Shown here: piece after piece, positions 35,699-44,824 of the stretch | Layout of the letters: each line of letters starts with the position of its first letter | How positions within the stretch are numbered: position 1 is the stretch's first letter | NCBI GenBank assembly: GCA_019359715.1 | Contig: JAHHGS010000082.1 | Coordinates: forward strand, 1 to 64,000 | Reading direction: 5' to 3' | Origin: Aphanocapsa sp. GSE-SYN-MK-11-07L | Lineage (GTDB): Bacteria; Cyanobacteriota; Cyanobacteriia; Thermosynechococcales; Thermosynechococcaceae | DNA length: 64,000 bases | Made by a program: the position numbers and the translations under genes | Notes under the pieces: model-generated | Database searches by the model: none | The model's input: the letters and a program-made list of their open reading frames with translations, nothing else | What the model was told of the DNA's origin: nothing

Positions 35699-36532
35699 TT
35701 AACTGCCAGTAATCACCATTTCGCCTACAGGCATTGGCAGTGCCTGGTCTGGTTCAATCGTGACCACAACTTCTGTAGTCCCCCCCCATTGATTCAGCGG
35801 TAGCTCCAAAAACACTTCACCCCGGTCGTTCGGTTTAAAATCGCCACAGGTCGTTTTCCGCCCATCTACCAATGCCCATAGGCGATAAACTTTGCCCTTG
35901 GGTAATGGAGTAACATCGCGCAAGACCAACAGGGCAGAACCCTTGGTGGGAACTATAATCAGGCTGCCAGAAGACTGTAGCTTTGGGCTTGTGCCAGTCA
36001 AGGTCAAAAAGCGATTCTTCGGCTGACGCAGCAGGTTGACGGCTTGCCGATAGCGGGATAGCTCTTTGCGGGTTGTTGCCAACTCAGTTTGACGCATCCG
36101 GTCTAGGGTTGCCTGAACCGTTGCCACCTGTTGATCCAGACGATGATTTTTAAGTTCGACCGCTGCTAATTTCTGTTGCAGCCGATAGGTTTCAATGCCT
36201 AAACCTGCAATTATCACAGCGGCGATTGCCCCTCCCCATTTCCATGAAAACCTGATCCGACTGCTTGGTCTGGTGGGAGAATGGGTTGCAGGAGAGGCTT
36301 CTGCTTGGGCCGCTTGCAGAATCTGCGTTTCTAGCTGCTGAGAGGGTGAAGAGGCAGGCAACGACAGCGGTAGGATGGCCAAAGTTGATTGCAGCCGCCG
36401 CAGTTCCGTTAACAAATCTGGGTTGTGATCCAGAAACTGCTTCACCTGAGCAGTTTCTTCAGGAGTCAGGTCGCCTAGAACATATCCTGCAAGCAGGTTC
36501 TCCAATGGTTCAGAAGGTTCAAGGGGTTCCAT
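35699..36532 (-). CDS. RskA-type anti-sigma factor
   Basis: Membrane anti-sigma factor that holds the ECF sigma factor until a signal releases it. The 277 residues from the ATG at 36532 have an N-terminal zinc-less anti-sigma domain (LLAGYVLGDLTPEETAQVKQ, about 10-55), one membrane segment (about 96-113, WGGAIAAVIIAGLG), a coiled stretch (about 117-165) and a periplasmic RskA C-terminal domain (LLVLRDVTPLPKGKVYRLWA, then PVGEMVITGS). It starts 2 bp after the sigma stop with GGAG before it, so the pair is cotranslated. Confidence 0.9.
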   Translation of the reverse strand: MEPLEPSEPLENLLAGYVLGDLTPEETAQVKQFLDHNPDLLTELRRLQSTLAILPLSLPASSPSQQLETQILQAAQAEASPATHSPTRPSSRIRFSWKWGGAIAAVIIAGLGIETYRLQQKLAAVELKNHRLDQQVATVQATLDRMRQTELATTRKELSRYRQAVNLLRQPKNRFLTLTGTSPKLQSSGSLIIVPTKGSALLVLRDVTPLPKGKVYRLWALVDGRKTTCGDFKPNDRGEVFLELPLNQWGGTTEVVVTIEPDQALPMPVGEMVITGS

Positions 36533-36534
36533 CG

Positions 36535-37092
36535 TTACTCCACCCAATCCGTTAAAAGTTGTCTTAGTTTTAAGAGTCCCTGGCGCGATCTCGTCTTCAC
36601 GGTTCCGAGAGGAATGTTTAACTGCTGGGTAATCTCGGATTGACTCAGCCCATCGTAGTAAGCCATCTCTAACACTTGCCGCTGGCTATCTGGTAAAACT
36701 TGTAACGCCTCTAAGACACGATGGGAAAGTTCTGATAAAGAGGCATTTTCCATCGGTACATTCGGCGCATGGGAGGGTCGATTATGCTGCCAGCGCTGTA
36801 AGAGTTTTTGCTGCGATCGGACTTGGTTTAATCGATTGATTGCCCGCGATCGCGTCATCGTTAGCAGAAATACCAGCACAGAACCGCGGGCAGAATCGTA
36901 GGTTTCTGTGCGCCAGAAGGTGAGGAATACTTCCTGGGTCAGGTCTTCGGCTTCATGAACGTTGCTTAAAATTCGCAGTGCCAGACGGTAAATCGCTTCG
37001 CCGTAACGGTTATAGAGAACTTTCAGGGCAGCCAGATCCCCCGATCTCATTGCCCGAATTACCGCCGCATCCTCATGGTCTGCTAGTGCCAT
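36535..37092 (-). CDS. ECF (group 4) sigma factor
   Basis: RNA polymerase sigma factor of the RpoE/SigK-like type. From the ATG at 37092 it is 185 residues. Region 2 is LKVLYNRYGEAIYRLALRIL, then NVHEAEDLTQEVFLTFWR; region 4 is LPDSQRQVLEMAYYDGLSQS, then EITQQLNIPLGTVKTRSRQG. The start follows the ccdA stop by one base. Next comes its anti-sigma gene. With ccdA and a thioredoxin-like gene upstream, it probably responds to oxidative or envelope thiol stress and may control this operon. Confidence 0.93.
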   Translation of the reverse strand: MALADHEDAAVIRAMRSGDLAALKVLYNRYGEAIYRLALRILSNVHEAEDLTQEVFLTFWRTETYDSARGSVLVFLLTMTRSRAINRLNQVRSQQKLLQRWQHNRPSHAPNVPMENASLSELSHRVLEALQVLPDSQRQVLEMAYYDGLSQSEITQQLNIPLGTVKTRSRQGLLKLRQLLTDWVE

Positions 37093-37093
37093 G

Positions 37094-37933
37094 TTAGAAG
37101 AACCAGCGAATTCCACTAACCGCATAGTATGCTCCTGCCAAAATCAAGACGACACTCCCCACTCGCATTACCCAGGCAGAGTGCTGGAGCAATACCTGGC
37201 TTTGCTTCAGCAGTCCAGTAAACAAGCTAGCGAAGAAGATAATTGCGGTGTACCCCAGCGCATAACTCACCATTGTCAGCACACCAAGAATCTGTGAACC
37301 ACTTGCAGCAGCAGCAGCCAGAACCGCAAACAATACTGAACTGGCACACGGTGAACTAACCAGGGCAAAAGTTACACCCACCCCATAGGAACCTGGAATG
37401 GGCAAAGAGAGCTGAGTTTGGGGCAACGGTAAATGAATGATCCCAGCAAAGCTCAATCCCATCAGCAGGATGACAACACCGATGCTCAGATGCACCACTC
37501 CTTTGAAGTCCACAATCACGGCTGTTGCAAAGGCAGAAAGCAGTCCAAATAGGCTCAAAATCGTCACCGTTCCTAAAACAAACCAACCCGCTTTCACGAA
37601 TGCATCCCATCGAGAAGTGACTTTGAGCGTACCGATGTAGCTCAGGTTTACGGGCAGCAGGGCTAGGATGCAGGGAGAAAAGCTGGCAAGTAATCCGCCC
37701 AGAAATGCCAGCGTTAATAGCATTAGGGGATGGCTAGTGTCCTGCCGCTCAAACCACTGCTGATAGCTGTTCTCAATCACGGAGATCAAATAGTCGATGC
37801 CAGTAGAAAGTGCTGTGAACCGATCGCCCACTAAGACAAGCAATCCGGCGCCAACAAACAGAACTATCAGCAGTCGCCACTTGCGTAATCGACGGTAAGT
37901 AGACGCTGGCAACTCAGAATCTTTTTGAATCAT
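37094..37933 (-). CDS. ccdA: CcdA/DsbD-like thiol-disulfide membrane transporter
   Basis: Carries reducing equivalents across the membrane from cytoplasmic thioredoxin to periplasmic or lumenal thiol proteins. The 279 residues have an N-terminal anchor (about 22-38), then the six-segment CcdA domain. The two redox Cys are in LASFSPCILALLPVNL and LVSSPCASSVLFAVL. The extra anchor makes it longer than minimal CcdA (about 240). It lies 88 bp after the thioredoxin-like gene, a natural partner, and one base before the sigma factor. Confidence 0.9.
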   Translation of the reverse strand: MIQKDSELPASTYRRLRKWRLLIVLFVGAGLLVLVGDRFTALSTGIDYLISVIENSYQQWFERQDTSHPLMLLTLAFLGGLLASFSPCILALLPVNLSYIGTLKVTSRWDAFVKAGWFVLGTVTILSLFGLLSAFATAVIVDFKGVVHLSIGVVILLMGLSFAGIIHLPLPQTQLSLPIPGSYGVGVTFALVSSPCASSVLFAVLAAAAASGSQILGVLTMVSYALGYTAIIFFASLFTGLLKQSQVLLQHSAWVMRVGSVVLILAGAYYAVSGIRWFF

Positions 37934-38021
37934 GGTTAGGGTGTTGCAGAAATTTCAATCAGTCATCTGGCGGAAGCTGGCTTGGATTTTGGCTTGAATC
38001 TAAAATCCAAAATGCTTGAAT

Positions 38022-38510
38022 CTACTTCTGAATTTGGGCGATCGCTCGATTGAGCACGGCGACATAATCCTCCTGGTTGGGATTGTTGCGGAATTGCTTT
38101 AACACTTTGCCAGTCGCGGGGTCAATAATTGCAACCATCGATGTTTGAGTTTTATTAGCCATCAAGAAGTCGCTGAGTCCCAGTTGTTTAGCTTTTGCTT
38201 CAGCCATTTGGGTGGTCTCGCGATCGCTGACATCAAATACGACAAAATTCGCTTTACCTTGGTACTGCTGCTTCAGGTTAGAAAGGGTGGGCGCAATATT
38301 TTTGCAACCCGGACACCAACTCGCATAAATATCCACCACGACTGGCTTTCCTTGCAGTTTTTGAGCTAGCGGCTTCGCCATTGCTCCAGCAATTCGGACA
38401 GGTTGAGCAGCACTTAATTCTGGCTTGACGTTTACCAACGTGGCCAACCCGATTGCAGCACCTAAGCTAGCCGCGCCTAGGAGCAAAAACGTTTTAAACA
38501 GACGATTCAT
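38022..38510 (-). CDS. Membrane-anchored thioredoxin-like protein
   Basis: 162 residues: an uncleaved signal anchor (about 5-27), then a thioredoxin fold with the active site WCPGC (65-69) in DIYASWCPGCKNIAPTLSNL. Cis-Pro is not the usual form: TSMVAIIDP replaces the typical x-PT. It should face the periplasm or lumen and take electrons from CcdA next door. It resembles, but is not identical in motif to, cyanobacterial TxlA. It is first in the redox/sigma operon. Confidence 0.87.
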   Translation of the reverse strand: MNRLFKTFLLLGAASLGAAIGLATLVNVKPELSAAQPVRIAGAMAKPLAQKLQGKPVVVDIYASWCPGCKNIAPTLSNLKQQYQGKANFVVFDVSDRETTQMAEAKAKQLGLSDFLMANKTQTSMVAIIDPATGKVLKQFRNNPNQEDYVAVLNRAIAQIQK

Positions 38511-38575
38511 GAGTTCACCTCATCACTTAGGGTTTGAATTAGCGTTCAATTGATATACAGAGCCAGAACCAAAAT

Positions 38576-38624
38576 GGATTTTAGGCATCTTGCTGATAAG
38601 CCACCCGCAAGATGCCTAAAATCC
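38576..38624. terminator. 18-bp perfect hairpin between the spondin/RTX and thioredoxin-like genes
   Basis: GGATTTTAGGCATCTTGC pairs perfectly with GCAAGATGCCTAAAATCC around a 13-nt loop. It follows the stop of the spondin/RTX gene on the minus strand and precedes the redox operon. Confidence 0.75.
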
Positions 38625-38662
38625 TTGCTTAAATACCACTACCCATGCGATCTTTGACCGGA

Positions 38663-39799
38663 TTAGGCGAAGATAGACTCCGTAATGCTGGCAGTGTTGA
38701 CATTGTTCAAAATTGCCAGTTCATCAACGCCAGCACTAATGACTGCGCTCCGCCCAAATCTGGTAATGGTTAAGTCATCAAAGCTCAATCCACCCGACAG
38801 ACTCAAGCGATCGCCGCTGCCGAGACTAAAGTCCGTAACAGTTTCAAAACCTGCACCTGCACCCAGAACATACAAATCGCTGCCCGCACCACCCGTGAGC
38901 CGATTGAATCCGGTGCCGCCGATCAGTCGATCGTCGCCAGTCCCACCCAGTAAGCGATCGTGGCCCTCATTACCGTAGAGATAATCGTTGCCGATGCCGC
39001 CTGTCAGCAGGTCATCCCCTAGACCACCCACTAATTTATCGTTGCCTAGCTTGCCATATAGGCGATCGTTGCCGCCATTGCCGTTGATCAAATCGTCTCG
39101 ATCAGTCCCAGTTAGGCGATCTCTACCATTGTCTCCATTAATGGTGTTGAAGATGCGGAAGCGGGCAACTTGGTAGTTGGGCGCAGTAAAGTCAGCCTTC
39201 GCAAATTCAGGAGTGCTGAGAATGGGGCCACCTGGAATAAACCCGGTTGCCAATTGCACAACTCCATTTTCGGTTACGCCTGTATTCGGAGTTTGCTGCC
39301 CAAAGAAAGCAGTATTTGCTGGCACCTCGTCATTGACTTCGCTGCCAGCATCTAAGATCTGGTTGCCCAGAATTGTGAAATCAGCGCCGATGAAGTTGCC
39401 TTGGTGATCAAAGATTTGGTGGGCCCGCTCGTTGCCATTAGAAATAAAGAAATCATTGCTGGGAATGATCATGGAAGCGTAGCTGAAGTAACGACTGTTT
39501 GGATCGCTGCCGTCTACGGTGACGGTAACGGTTCCTGTTTCACCGGCATCAAGGGGGCCTGGAGCACCTGCCAATCCAGACACTGCCCCTTGGACTGTGC
39601 CAAATCCCGCCAAATTAAACTCACGGTTGATGGTGTCAACAGTGCCATCTTCTGCCAGTCGCTCTAAACCGGGAGAAACAGGGCGACCGCGATCGTAGGT
39701 ATCAAACGTGCCATTGTGAATCCCAAACCATACTGGCGTTAGCAATGTACCGTTTGTAGGTGCCAGATTTTCGATTTCAATCGTCAGTTGAGTTTGCAT
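38663..39799 (-). CDS. Secreted spondin-domain protein with RTX calcium repeats
   Basis: 378 residues from the ATG at 39799, supported by AAGG 8-11 nt upstream; the longer frame to 39910 would translate through a hairpin. Residues about 1-190 resemble a Spondin_N domain (IEIENLAPTNGTLLTPVWFG, then GLERLAEDGTVDTINREF and ASMIIPSNDFFISNGNE). Residues about 235-330 are nonapeptide RTX repeats (GGNDRLYGKLGNDKLVGG, then GDDLLTGGIGNDYLYGN). RTX repeats bind calcium outside the cell, and such proteins usually leave by type I secretion with a C-terminal signal. No signal peptide is visible. It precedes the ECF sigma operon. Confidence 0.85.
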   Translation of the reverse strand: MQTQLTIEIENLAPTNGTLLTPVWFGIHNGTFDTYDRGRPVSPGLERLAEDGTVDTINREFNLAGFGTVQGAVSGLAGAPGPLDAGETGTVTVTVDGSDPNSRYFSYASMIIPSNDFFISNGNERAHQIFDHQGNFIGADFTILGNQILDAGSEVNDEVPANTAFFGQQTPNTGVTENGVVQLATGFIPGGPILSTPEFAKADFTAPNYQVARFRIFNTINGDNGRDRLTGTDRDDLINGNGGNDRLYGKLGNDKLVGGLGDDLLTGGIGNDYLYGNEGHDRLLGGTGDDRLIGGTGFNRLTGGAGSDLYVLGAGAGFETVTDFSLGSGDRLSLSGGLSFDDLTITRFGRSAVISAGVDELAILNNVNTASITESIFA

Positions 39800-40153
39800 G
39801 ATTGTGCCTTGTTGATGATTAGTTTGAACAGATGAAGCACTAATCCTGAAAGCAGGCACGCCCTGCGACTCTACAGTTGGAGGGCGACCAACTGTAGAGT
39901 CGCTACCCATTTAAGGATTCACCTGATATACAACCCTGAAACTAAATTGGATTTATCGAACCTGACCAAAGCAGCGATCGCAAAAGCTCATAATTCAGCG
40001 CAACAAAATTTTCTCGACCAGAGCTATTCTCCGCAAGGGCATAGCAGAGGGGATTGAGATGTTTTACAATCAACAGCGAATCCAATCGACCAAAGCAGCC
40101 TGGATAAAGTTCAGATCGCTCTTACGACTTGCCCACCGCCACCCTGAGAATTT
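39800..40153. other. Intergenic region upstream of the spondin/RTX gene
   Basis: 354 bp. Contains the perfect hairpin at 39865-39903 and, further right, the leader of the YciI-like gene. No ORF here resembles a known family. Confidence 0.45.
39865..39903. repeat. 16-bp perfect inverted repeat in the spondin/RTX leader
   Basis: GCGACTCTACAGTTGG pairs perfectly with CCAACTGTAGAGTCGC around a 7-nt loop, about 65-105 bp before the spondin/RTX start. It may be an attenuator, an operator or a small mobile palindrome. Confidence 0.7.
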
Positions 40154-40420
40154 ATGCCTTGGTTTGTCAAAATTGAGCGTGGGATTGTCGATAAGCCCAC
40201 CTTTGATCAGTTTGTACCGGCTCATCGTGCCTACGTCCAGTCGCTGATTCAGCAGGGACGGGGAGCTAAAACTGGCTACTGGGGGGACTTTGGCGGTGGA
40301 ATGCTGCTATTTGAGGCAGAGTCGCTGGCAGATGCCAAGGCGATCGTGGCTGCCGATCCGCTGGTCAAGGGTGGCTGCGTTAATTACGAACTACACGAGT
40401 GGAAAATTGTGGTCGAATGA
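40154..40420 (+). CDS. YciI-like domain protein
   Basis: 88 residues of the dimeric alpha-beta barrel type. It reads MPWFVKIERGIVDKPTFDQF, VPAHRAYVQSLIQQGRGAKT, MLLFEAESLADAKAIVAADP and VNYELHEWKIV, the pattern of YciI-related proteins with a His (AHRAYV) and Asp (ADP) that may be catalytic. Function is unknown; homologues are often stress or degradation accessory enzymes. It lies 121 bp before the F/SBPase gene on the same strand. Confidence 0.85.
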   Translation: MPWFVKIERGIVDKPTFDQFVPAHRAYVQSLIQQGRGAKTGYWGDFGGGMLLFEAESLADAKAIVAADPLVKGGCVNYELHEWKIVVE

Positions 40421-40541
40421 AGGCTGCAAAACTTAACATACGAGTCCAGATGAATCCTCGGTAAGCGGGCCAACCCGTTCTGATAGACTGATCTATTGAC
40501 GACAAAATTAATAGATATTTGGTTCTTGGAGGACGCAGCGC

Positions 40542-41582
40542 GTGGATAATGTCATCGGACTGGAGATTATTGAGGTGGTCGAGCAAGCCGCGATCGCCTC
40601 AGCTCGCTGGATGGGCAAAGGTGACAAAAACACCGCCGACGAAGTGGCCGTGGAAGCGATGCGAGAGCGGATGAACAAGATCCACATGCGGGGTCGGATT
40701 GTGATTGGGGAAGGCGAACGGGACGATGCCCCGATGCTCTACATTGGCGAAGAAGTGGGCATCTGCACCCAAGAAAATGCCGCCCAGTTTTGTAACCCCG
40801 ATGAGCTGATGGAAATTGACATTGCCGTCGATCCCTGCGAAGGCACTAACTTGGTGGCTTATGGCCAAAACGGCTCGATGGCGGTGTTAGCGATTTCTGA
40901 AAAAGGCGGGCTGTTTGCTGCCCCCGACTTCTACATGAAAAAACTGGCCGCGCCACCAGCCGCCAAGGGCAAAGTTGATATCAATAAATCGGCCACCGAA
41001 AACCTAAAAATCTTGGCAGAGTGCCTTGATCGGGCGATTGATGAGCTGGTAGTGGTGGTGATGAAGCGCGATCGCCACAATGATTTAATCAAGGAAATCC
41101 GCGAAGCCGGGGCCAGAGTTCAATTAATTAGCGATGGTGATGTCTCAGCGGCGCTTTGCTGCGCTTTTGCTGGCACCAACATTCACGCCCTGATGGGCAT
41201 TGGCGCTGCCCCGGAGGGCGTGATTTCGGCGGCTGCGATGCGGGCTTTAGGCGGTCATTTCCAGGGACAATTAATCTATGACCCGGAAGTAGTAAAAACT
41301 GGACTAATTGGCGAAAGCAAAGCCAGTAATTTAGAGCGTCTGGCCTCAATGGACATTACCGACCCGGACAAAATTTATGATGCCTACGAATTAGCCTCTG
41401 GCAATACCGTCTTGTTTGCTGCCTGCGGGATTACCCCCGGTACGCTAATGCAAGGGGTACGCTTCTTTGGTGGCGGCTGCCGGACTGAATCACTGGTCAT
41501 TTCTACTCAGTCGAAAACGGCTCGGTTTGTGGACACGGTTCATATGTGGGATAAAACCCCGAAATCGATCCAGTTGCACTAA
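40542..41582 (+). CDS. glpX: Class II fructose-1,6-/sedoheptulose-1,7-bisphosphatase
   Basis: Bifunctional Calvin-cycle phosphatase (F/SBPase) that acts on FBP and SBP. The 346 residues start at GTG 40542 with AGGA about 12 nt upstream, giving [20 protein letters not shown]. Motifs: [37 protein letters not shown], the metal site [17 protein letters not shown] and [11 protein letters not shown]. Closely matches cyanobacterial F/SBPase in length. It is 98 bp before hemA, which shares the strand. Confidence 0.95.
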   Translation: MDNVIGLEIIEVVEQAAIASARWMGKGDKNTADEVAVEAMRERMNKIHMRGRIVIGEGERDDAPMLYIGEEVGICTQENAAQFCNPDELMEIDIAVDPCEGTNLVAYGQNGSMAVLAISEKGGLFAAPDFYMKKLAAPPAAKGKVDINKSATENLKILAECLDRAIDELVVVVMKRDRHNDLIKEIREAGARVQLISDGDVSAALCCAFAGTNIHALMGIGAAPEGVISAAAMRALGGHFQGQLIYDPEVVKTGLIGESKASNLERLASMDITDPDKIYDAYELASGNTVLFAACGITPGTLMQGVRFFGGGCRTESLVISTQSKTARFVDTVHMWDKTPKSIQLH

Positions 41583-41602
41583 GCCCAGTCTTGAGTAAAC
41601 AT

Positions 41603-41667
41603 CCTCCCAGGTCTGAGGCGGAAAGCTTTTTAAGACCAAAGTCTTTTAAGATCTAAGGCCTGGGAGG
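41603..41667 (+). promoter_or_regulatory. Long stem-loop in the hemA leader
   Basis: CCTCCCAGG (41603-41611) pairs with CCTGGGAGG (41659-41667) across a loop of about 47 nt that has its own small pairing (TTAAGAC region). It ends 13 nt before the hemA ATG and could be the glpX terminator, an attenuator or a translation-control element. Confidence 0.45.
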
Positions 41668-41680
41668 CAACGGAGAACAA

Positions 41681-42979
41681 ATGAACATTGCTGTTGTTGG
41701 ACTAAGCCATAAAACTGCCCCGGTTGAGGTGCGCGAAAAGCTAAGTGTGCCAGAAGATGCCTTAGAAACGGCGATCGCTCAGCTTTGCAGCTATCCCCAC
41801 ATCCAGGAAGCGACAATTCTGAGTACCTGTAACCGGCTCGAAATATACATTGTCACCAGCGAAACCGACAACGGCATTCGGGAAGTGACGCAGTTTTTAG
41901 CAGAGTGGAGCAAACTGGCGCTGACCCAATTGCGCCAGCACCTATTTATTCTCTTGCACCAAGATGCCGTCATGCACCTGATGCGGGTAGCGGCCGGGTT
42001 AGACAGCTTGGTGCTGGGCGAAGGGCAAATTCTGGCTCAGGTCAAACACACCCACAAAATTGGGCAGCAGTACAGCGGCATTGGTACGATTCTGAATCGG
42101 CTGTTTAAGCAGGCAATTACTGCCGGTAAGCGGGTTCGCACCGAAACCAGCATTGGCACCGGCGCAGTCTCGATTAGCTCGGCAGCGGTGGAATTAGCCC
42201 ACCTGAAGACCGAAAATCTGGCTGCCTGTCGAGTCGCCATTTTGGGCGCGGGCAAAATGTCTCGGCTGGTGGTGCAGCACTTGCTATCTAAGGGCGCAAG
42301 CCAAATTACCATTCTCAACCGCTCAATGGAACGGGCCCAAGAGCTAGCCAGCCAGTTTGCTGGGGCCGAGCTTTGCCTGCATCCGCTCTCAGAGATGTTT
42401 TCGGTGATTGCGACCGCAGATTTAGTCTTCACCAGCACTGCTTCTGCTGAACCCCTGCTGGATCGCGATCAATTGACCGCCACGCTGGCAGTCAGTCGCC
42501 CGCTGATGATTATTGATATTTCGGTGCCGCGGAATGTCCACGCCAATGTAGGCGAACTATCGCAGGTGCAGCTCTTCAATGTCGATGACTTGAAAGCCGT
42601 GGTTTCGCAGAACCAAGAAAGCCGCCGCCAAATGGCGATGGAGGCAGAAGCGCTCTTAGAGGAAGAATTGACTGCCTTTGATGTTTGGTGGCGATCGCTC
42701 GAAACGGTGCCGACAATTAGCAGTCTGCGCGACAAGATTGAAACCATCCGGGAGCAAGAGCTAGAAAAAGCCCTCTCACGCTTGGGCAGCGAGTTTGCCG
42801 ACAAACACCAAGAAGTGATTGAAGCCCTGACGCGGGGCATCGTCAATAAAATTCTTCACGACCCAATGGTGCAACTGCGGGCCCAGCAAGACATCGAAAC
42901 CCGCCGCCGCGCCATGCAGTCGTTGCAAATGCTGTTTAACCTCAACTCATCTGAAAGTATTGCCAACTCGAATGGATAA
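41681..42979 (+). CDS. hemA: Glutamyl-tRNA reductase
   Basis: First enzyme of the C5 route to tetrapyrroles: reduces glutamyl-tRNA to glutamate-1-semialdehyde with NADPH. The 432 residues hold the catalytic Cys50 in [13 protein letters not shown], the substrate Arg/His region [16 protein letters not shown], the NADPH motif [10 protein letters not shown] and a C-terminal dimer helix ([20 protein letters not shown]). Start ATG at 41681 has GGAG about 9 nt upstream. It supplies heme and chlorophyll precursors. Expression may depend on the leader stem-loop. Confidence 0.96.
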   Translation: MNIAVVGLSHKTAPVEVREKLSVPEDALETAIAQLCSYPHIQEATILSTCNRLEIYIVTSETDNGIREVTQFLAEWSKLALTQLRQHLFILLHQDAVMHLMRVAAGLDSLVLGEGQILAQVKHTHKIGQQYSGIGTILNRLFKQAITAGKRVRTETSIGTGAVSISSAAVELAHLKTENLAACRVAILGAGKMSRLVVQHLLSKGASQITILNRSMERAQELASQFAGAELCLHPLSEMFSVIATADLVFTSTASAEPLLDRDQLTATLAVSRPLMIIDISVPRNVHANVGELSQVQLFNVDDLKAVVSQNQESRRQMAMEAEALLEEELTAFDVWWRSLETVPTISSLRDKIETIREQELEKALSRLGSEFADKHQEVIEALTRGIVNKILHDPMVQLRAQQDIETRRRAMQSLQMLFNLNSSESIANSNG

Positions 42980-43093
42980 GTCCACCCGCAGGTAAAATTT
43001 TCAGGGGCAAATTCACTGCTCTATCCAGCCTCAATGCTTTGTGGCAAAGCTTCCTCCGAAAGCCTTTTGCCCAAACAAGTTGATCTGTAAAAA

Positions 43094-43285
43094 TTAGGCT
43101 GACTCTAGCCAATCGTAAATTTGATCGAGTTGTTCGAGGGTAATTAAGCCATACTTCCAGAGAATAATGGGTAATGGGCCAGGATCTTGCTCACAGTGGC
43201 GCAGAGCGATCGCGATCGAGGCATCCGAAACAGCCAGTTCTGCTTGGAGATAATTGAGGAGTTTGGAATGGGTAATGGAGGTCAT
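43094..43285 (-). CDS. DUF2949 domain protein
   Basis: 63 residues of a small, mainly cyanobacterial family of unknown function. It reads MTSITHSKLLNYLQAELAVS, then ASIAIALRHCEQDPGPLPII and LWKYGLITLEQLDQIYDWLE. The whole family is about this size. It starts directly after a short ORF (43292-43447), whose stop codon lies 6 bp before its ATG with GAGAGGAA between. Confidence 0.85.
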   Translation of the reverse strand: MTSITHSKLLNYLQAELAVSDASIAIALRHCEQDPGPLPIILWKYGLITLEQLDQIYDWLESA

Positions 43286-43291
43286 TTCCTC

Positions 43292-43447
43292 TCAAGGTTT
43301 CCGAATCAGAGCTTTTAAAGCAAAGCAGCGGTCAGCAATGATTAAACACAGCCAGTCTTGCAAACTCATTCCGTTTTGGGCTGGAATTAGGGCTTTCAGT
43401 AACAGTGCTGTGAGAATCCCGATCGCCAAATTTGCCGTTACAGCCCA
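43292..43447 (-). pseudogene. Short ORF upstream of the DUF2949 gene, probably truncated
   Basis: Too short for routine calling: about 51 codons open on the minus strand without an ATG. It reads LAIGILTALLLKALIPAQNG, then MSLQDWLCLIIADRCFALKA and LIRKP, so one hydrophobic helix and a basic end. A TTG at 43429 is the only usable start. The TGA is followed by GAGAGG and the DUF2949 ATG, the spacing of an operon. The composition looks coding, so I read it as a small gene or the 3' remnant of one. Confidence 0.4.
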
Positions 43448-43588
43448 TCAAACCACGATCGCCTAGACTCATAAAGTTAATTGTCCCAGTAACGCTGTTC
43501 CAGTCAAACCAGCAAACTGCTTTCGCTCTGGGTTAAATATTTCAGGTCAGCCACCGCCAAGCTTTAGCGCTCATTAACAGTGACTGCT

Positions 43589-43608
43589 CCGGCCCGACTC
43601 CGGGCCGG
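43589..43608 (-). terminator. GC-rich hairpin after gap2
   Basis: CCGGCCCG pairs with CGGGCCGG around ACTC, 45 bp after the gap2 stop on the minus strand. It is followed by an A/T-rich stretch but no T-run. Confidence 0.55.
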
Positions 43609-43652
43609 AAATCATTACACTAACTCACCTAGCCTGTAATGACGCTGTTTGC

Positions 43653-44666
43653 CTAAGCCGCCCATTTCTCGGCAACATATTCAGCTAGATCTAGCACCCG
43701 CTGGCTGTAGCCCCATTCGTTGTCGTACCAAGCGACAACCTTAACCATGTTGCCGCCCATTACCATCGTCAGCGAAGCATCAACAATCGAAGAGGCATCG
43801 TGGCCGCGATAGTCGCTGGAAACCAATTCTAAATCGCTGTAGTGGATGATGCCTTTCATGGCGCCTTCGGCTGATGCTTTGAGGGCTTCATTCACTTGTT
43901 CAGCAATGGTTGATTTTTCAACGATCGCCACAAAGTCAACAATCGAGACGTTAGGGGTTGGCACCCGCAGGGCAATCCCGTTCAGCTTGCCTTGCATTTC
44001 TGGAATGACTAGCCCAACTGCTTTGGCAGCCCCAGTCGAGGTGGGAACAATATTAACGGCGGCGGCTCTGGCTCGGCGCAAATCGCGGTGGCTAGCATCT
44101 AACAGGCGCTGGTCGCCTGTATAGCTATGGGTAGTAGTCATCATGCCTTGGGTAATCCCAAAGCTCTCGTGCAGCACCTTCACAATTGGCGCTAAGCAGT
44201 TGGTGGTGCAACTGGCGTTACTCAGAATATTATCTTGCGGGTCGTAGGTCGTGTGATTGACTCCAACCACATAAGTACCAACATTGCCCTTGCCTGGGGC
44301 TGTAATCAGCACCTTTTTGGCTCCGGCAGTGACGTGCTTAGAGGCTCCCTCACGACTAATGAACACGCCGGTTGATTCAATGATCAGGTCAATCTCCCAA
44401 GCGGCCCAAGGCAGATTTTCAGGGTTGCGATCGGAGACACATTTGACAACGTTGCCATTGGCGTAAATACAGCTATCATCGGCACTAATCTCAGCGTCAA
44501 ACTTGCCCAGCATGGAGTCGTACTTAAGCAGATGAGCATTCGTATGGGGATCAGAAGTATCATTGATCGCCACTACTTCAAGCTTGCTGTCGGCCTGTCG
44601 TTGCAGCCAACACCGCATAAAATTGCGCCCAATCCGTCCAAACCCGTTGATTGCTACTCTAACCAC
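43653..44666 (-). CDS. gap2: NADP-linked glyceraldehyde-3-phosphate dehydrogenase
   Basis: Reduces 1,3-bisphosphoglycerate in the Calvin cycle and gluconeogenesis. At 337 residues it matches cyanobacterial Gap2 and plastid GapA/B. Rossmann start [19 protein letters not shown]; catalytic Cys153 in [28 protein letters not shown] after beta-2 lacks the acidic residue pattern of strictly NAD-specific enzymes. C-terminal [20 protein letters not shown]. It is a single-gene unit with a hairpin after it. CP12-binding regulation is known for the family; no extra C-terminal redox extension (as in GapB) is present. Confidence 0.95.
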   Translation of the reverse strand: MVRVAINGFGRIGRNFMRCWLQRQADSKLEVVAINDTSDPHTNAHLLKYDSMLGKFDAEISADDSCIYANGNVVKCVSDRNPENLPWAAWEIDLIIESTGVFISREGASKHVTAGAKKVLITAPGKGNVGTYVVGVNHTTYDPQDNILSNASCTTNCLAPIVKVLHESFGITQGMMTTTHSYTGDQRLLDASHRDLRRARAAAVNIVPTSTGAAKAVGLVIPEMQGKLNGIALRVPTPNVSIVDFVAIVEKSTIAEQVNEALKASAEGAMKGIIHYSDLELVSSDYRGHDASSIVDASLTMVMGGNMVKVVAWYDNEWGYSQRVLDLAEYVAEKWAA

Positions 44667-44824
44667 TGCGTCTCATCCTCTACTTACTAGATCAATAGCC
44701 GTTCAGAATAATGCTCTTAATCATATCGTAAGGCGTGGGGCCACCACTTTTATCATCATTTGAGTAAGAATTTATACCTAGTAATTTCGAAGCAAAACTT
44801 TGAGCACTGCCAAAGTTCTAAAAA

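Larger units (their letters stand above)
43286..43652. other. Region between gap2 and the DUF2949 gene
   Basis: 367 bp holding the short ORF at 43292-43447 and the hairpin at 43589-43608. Nothing else is recognisable. Confidence 0.5.
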
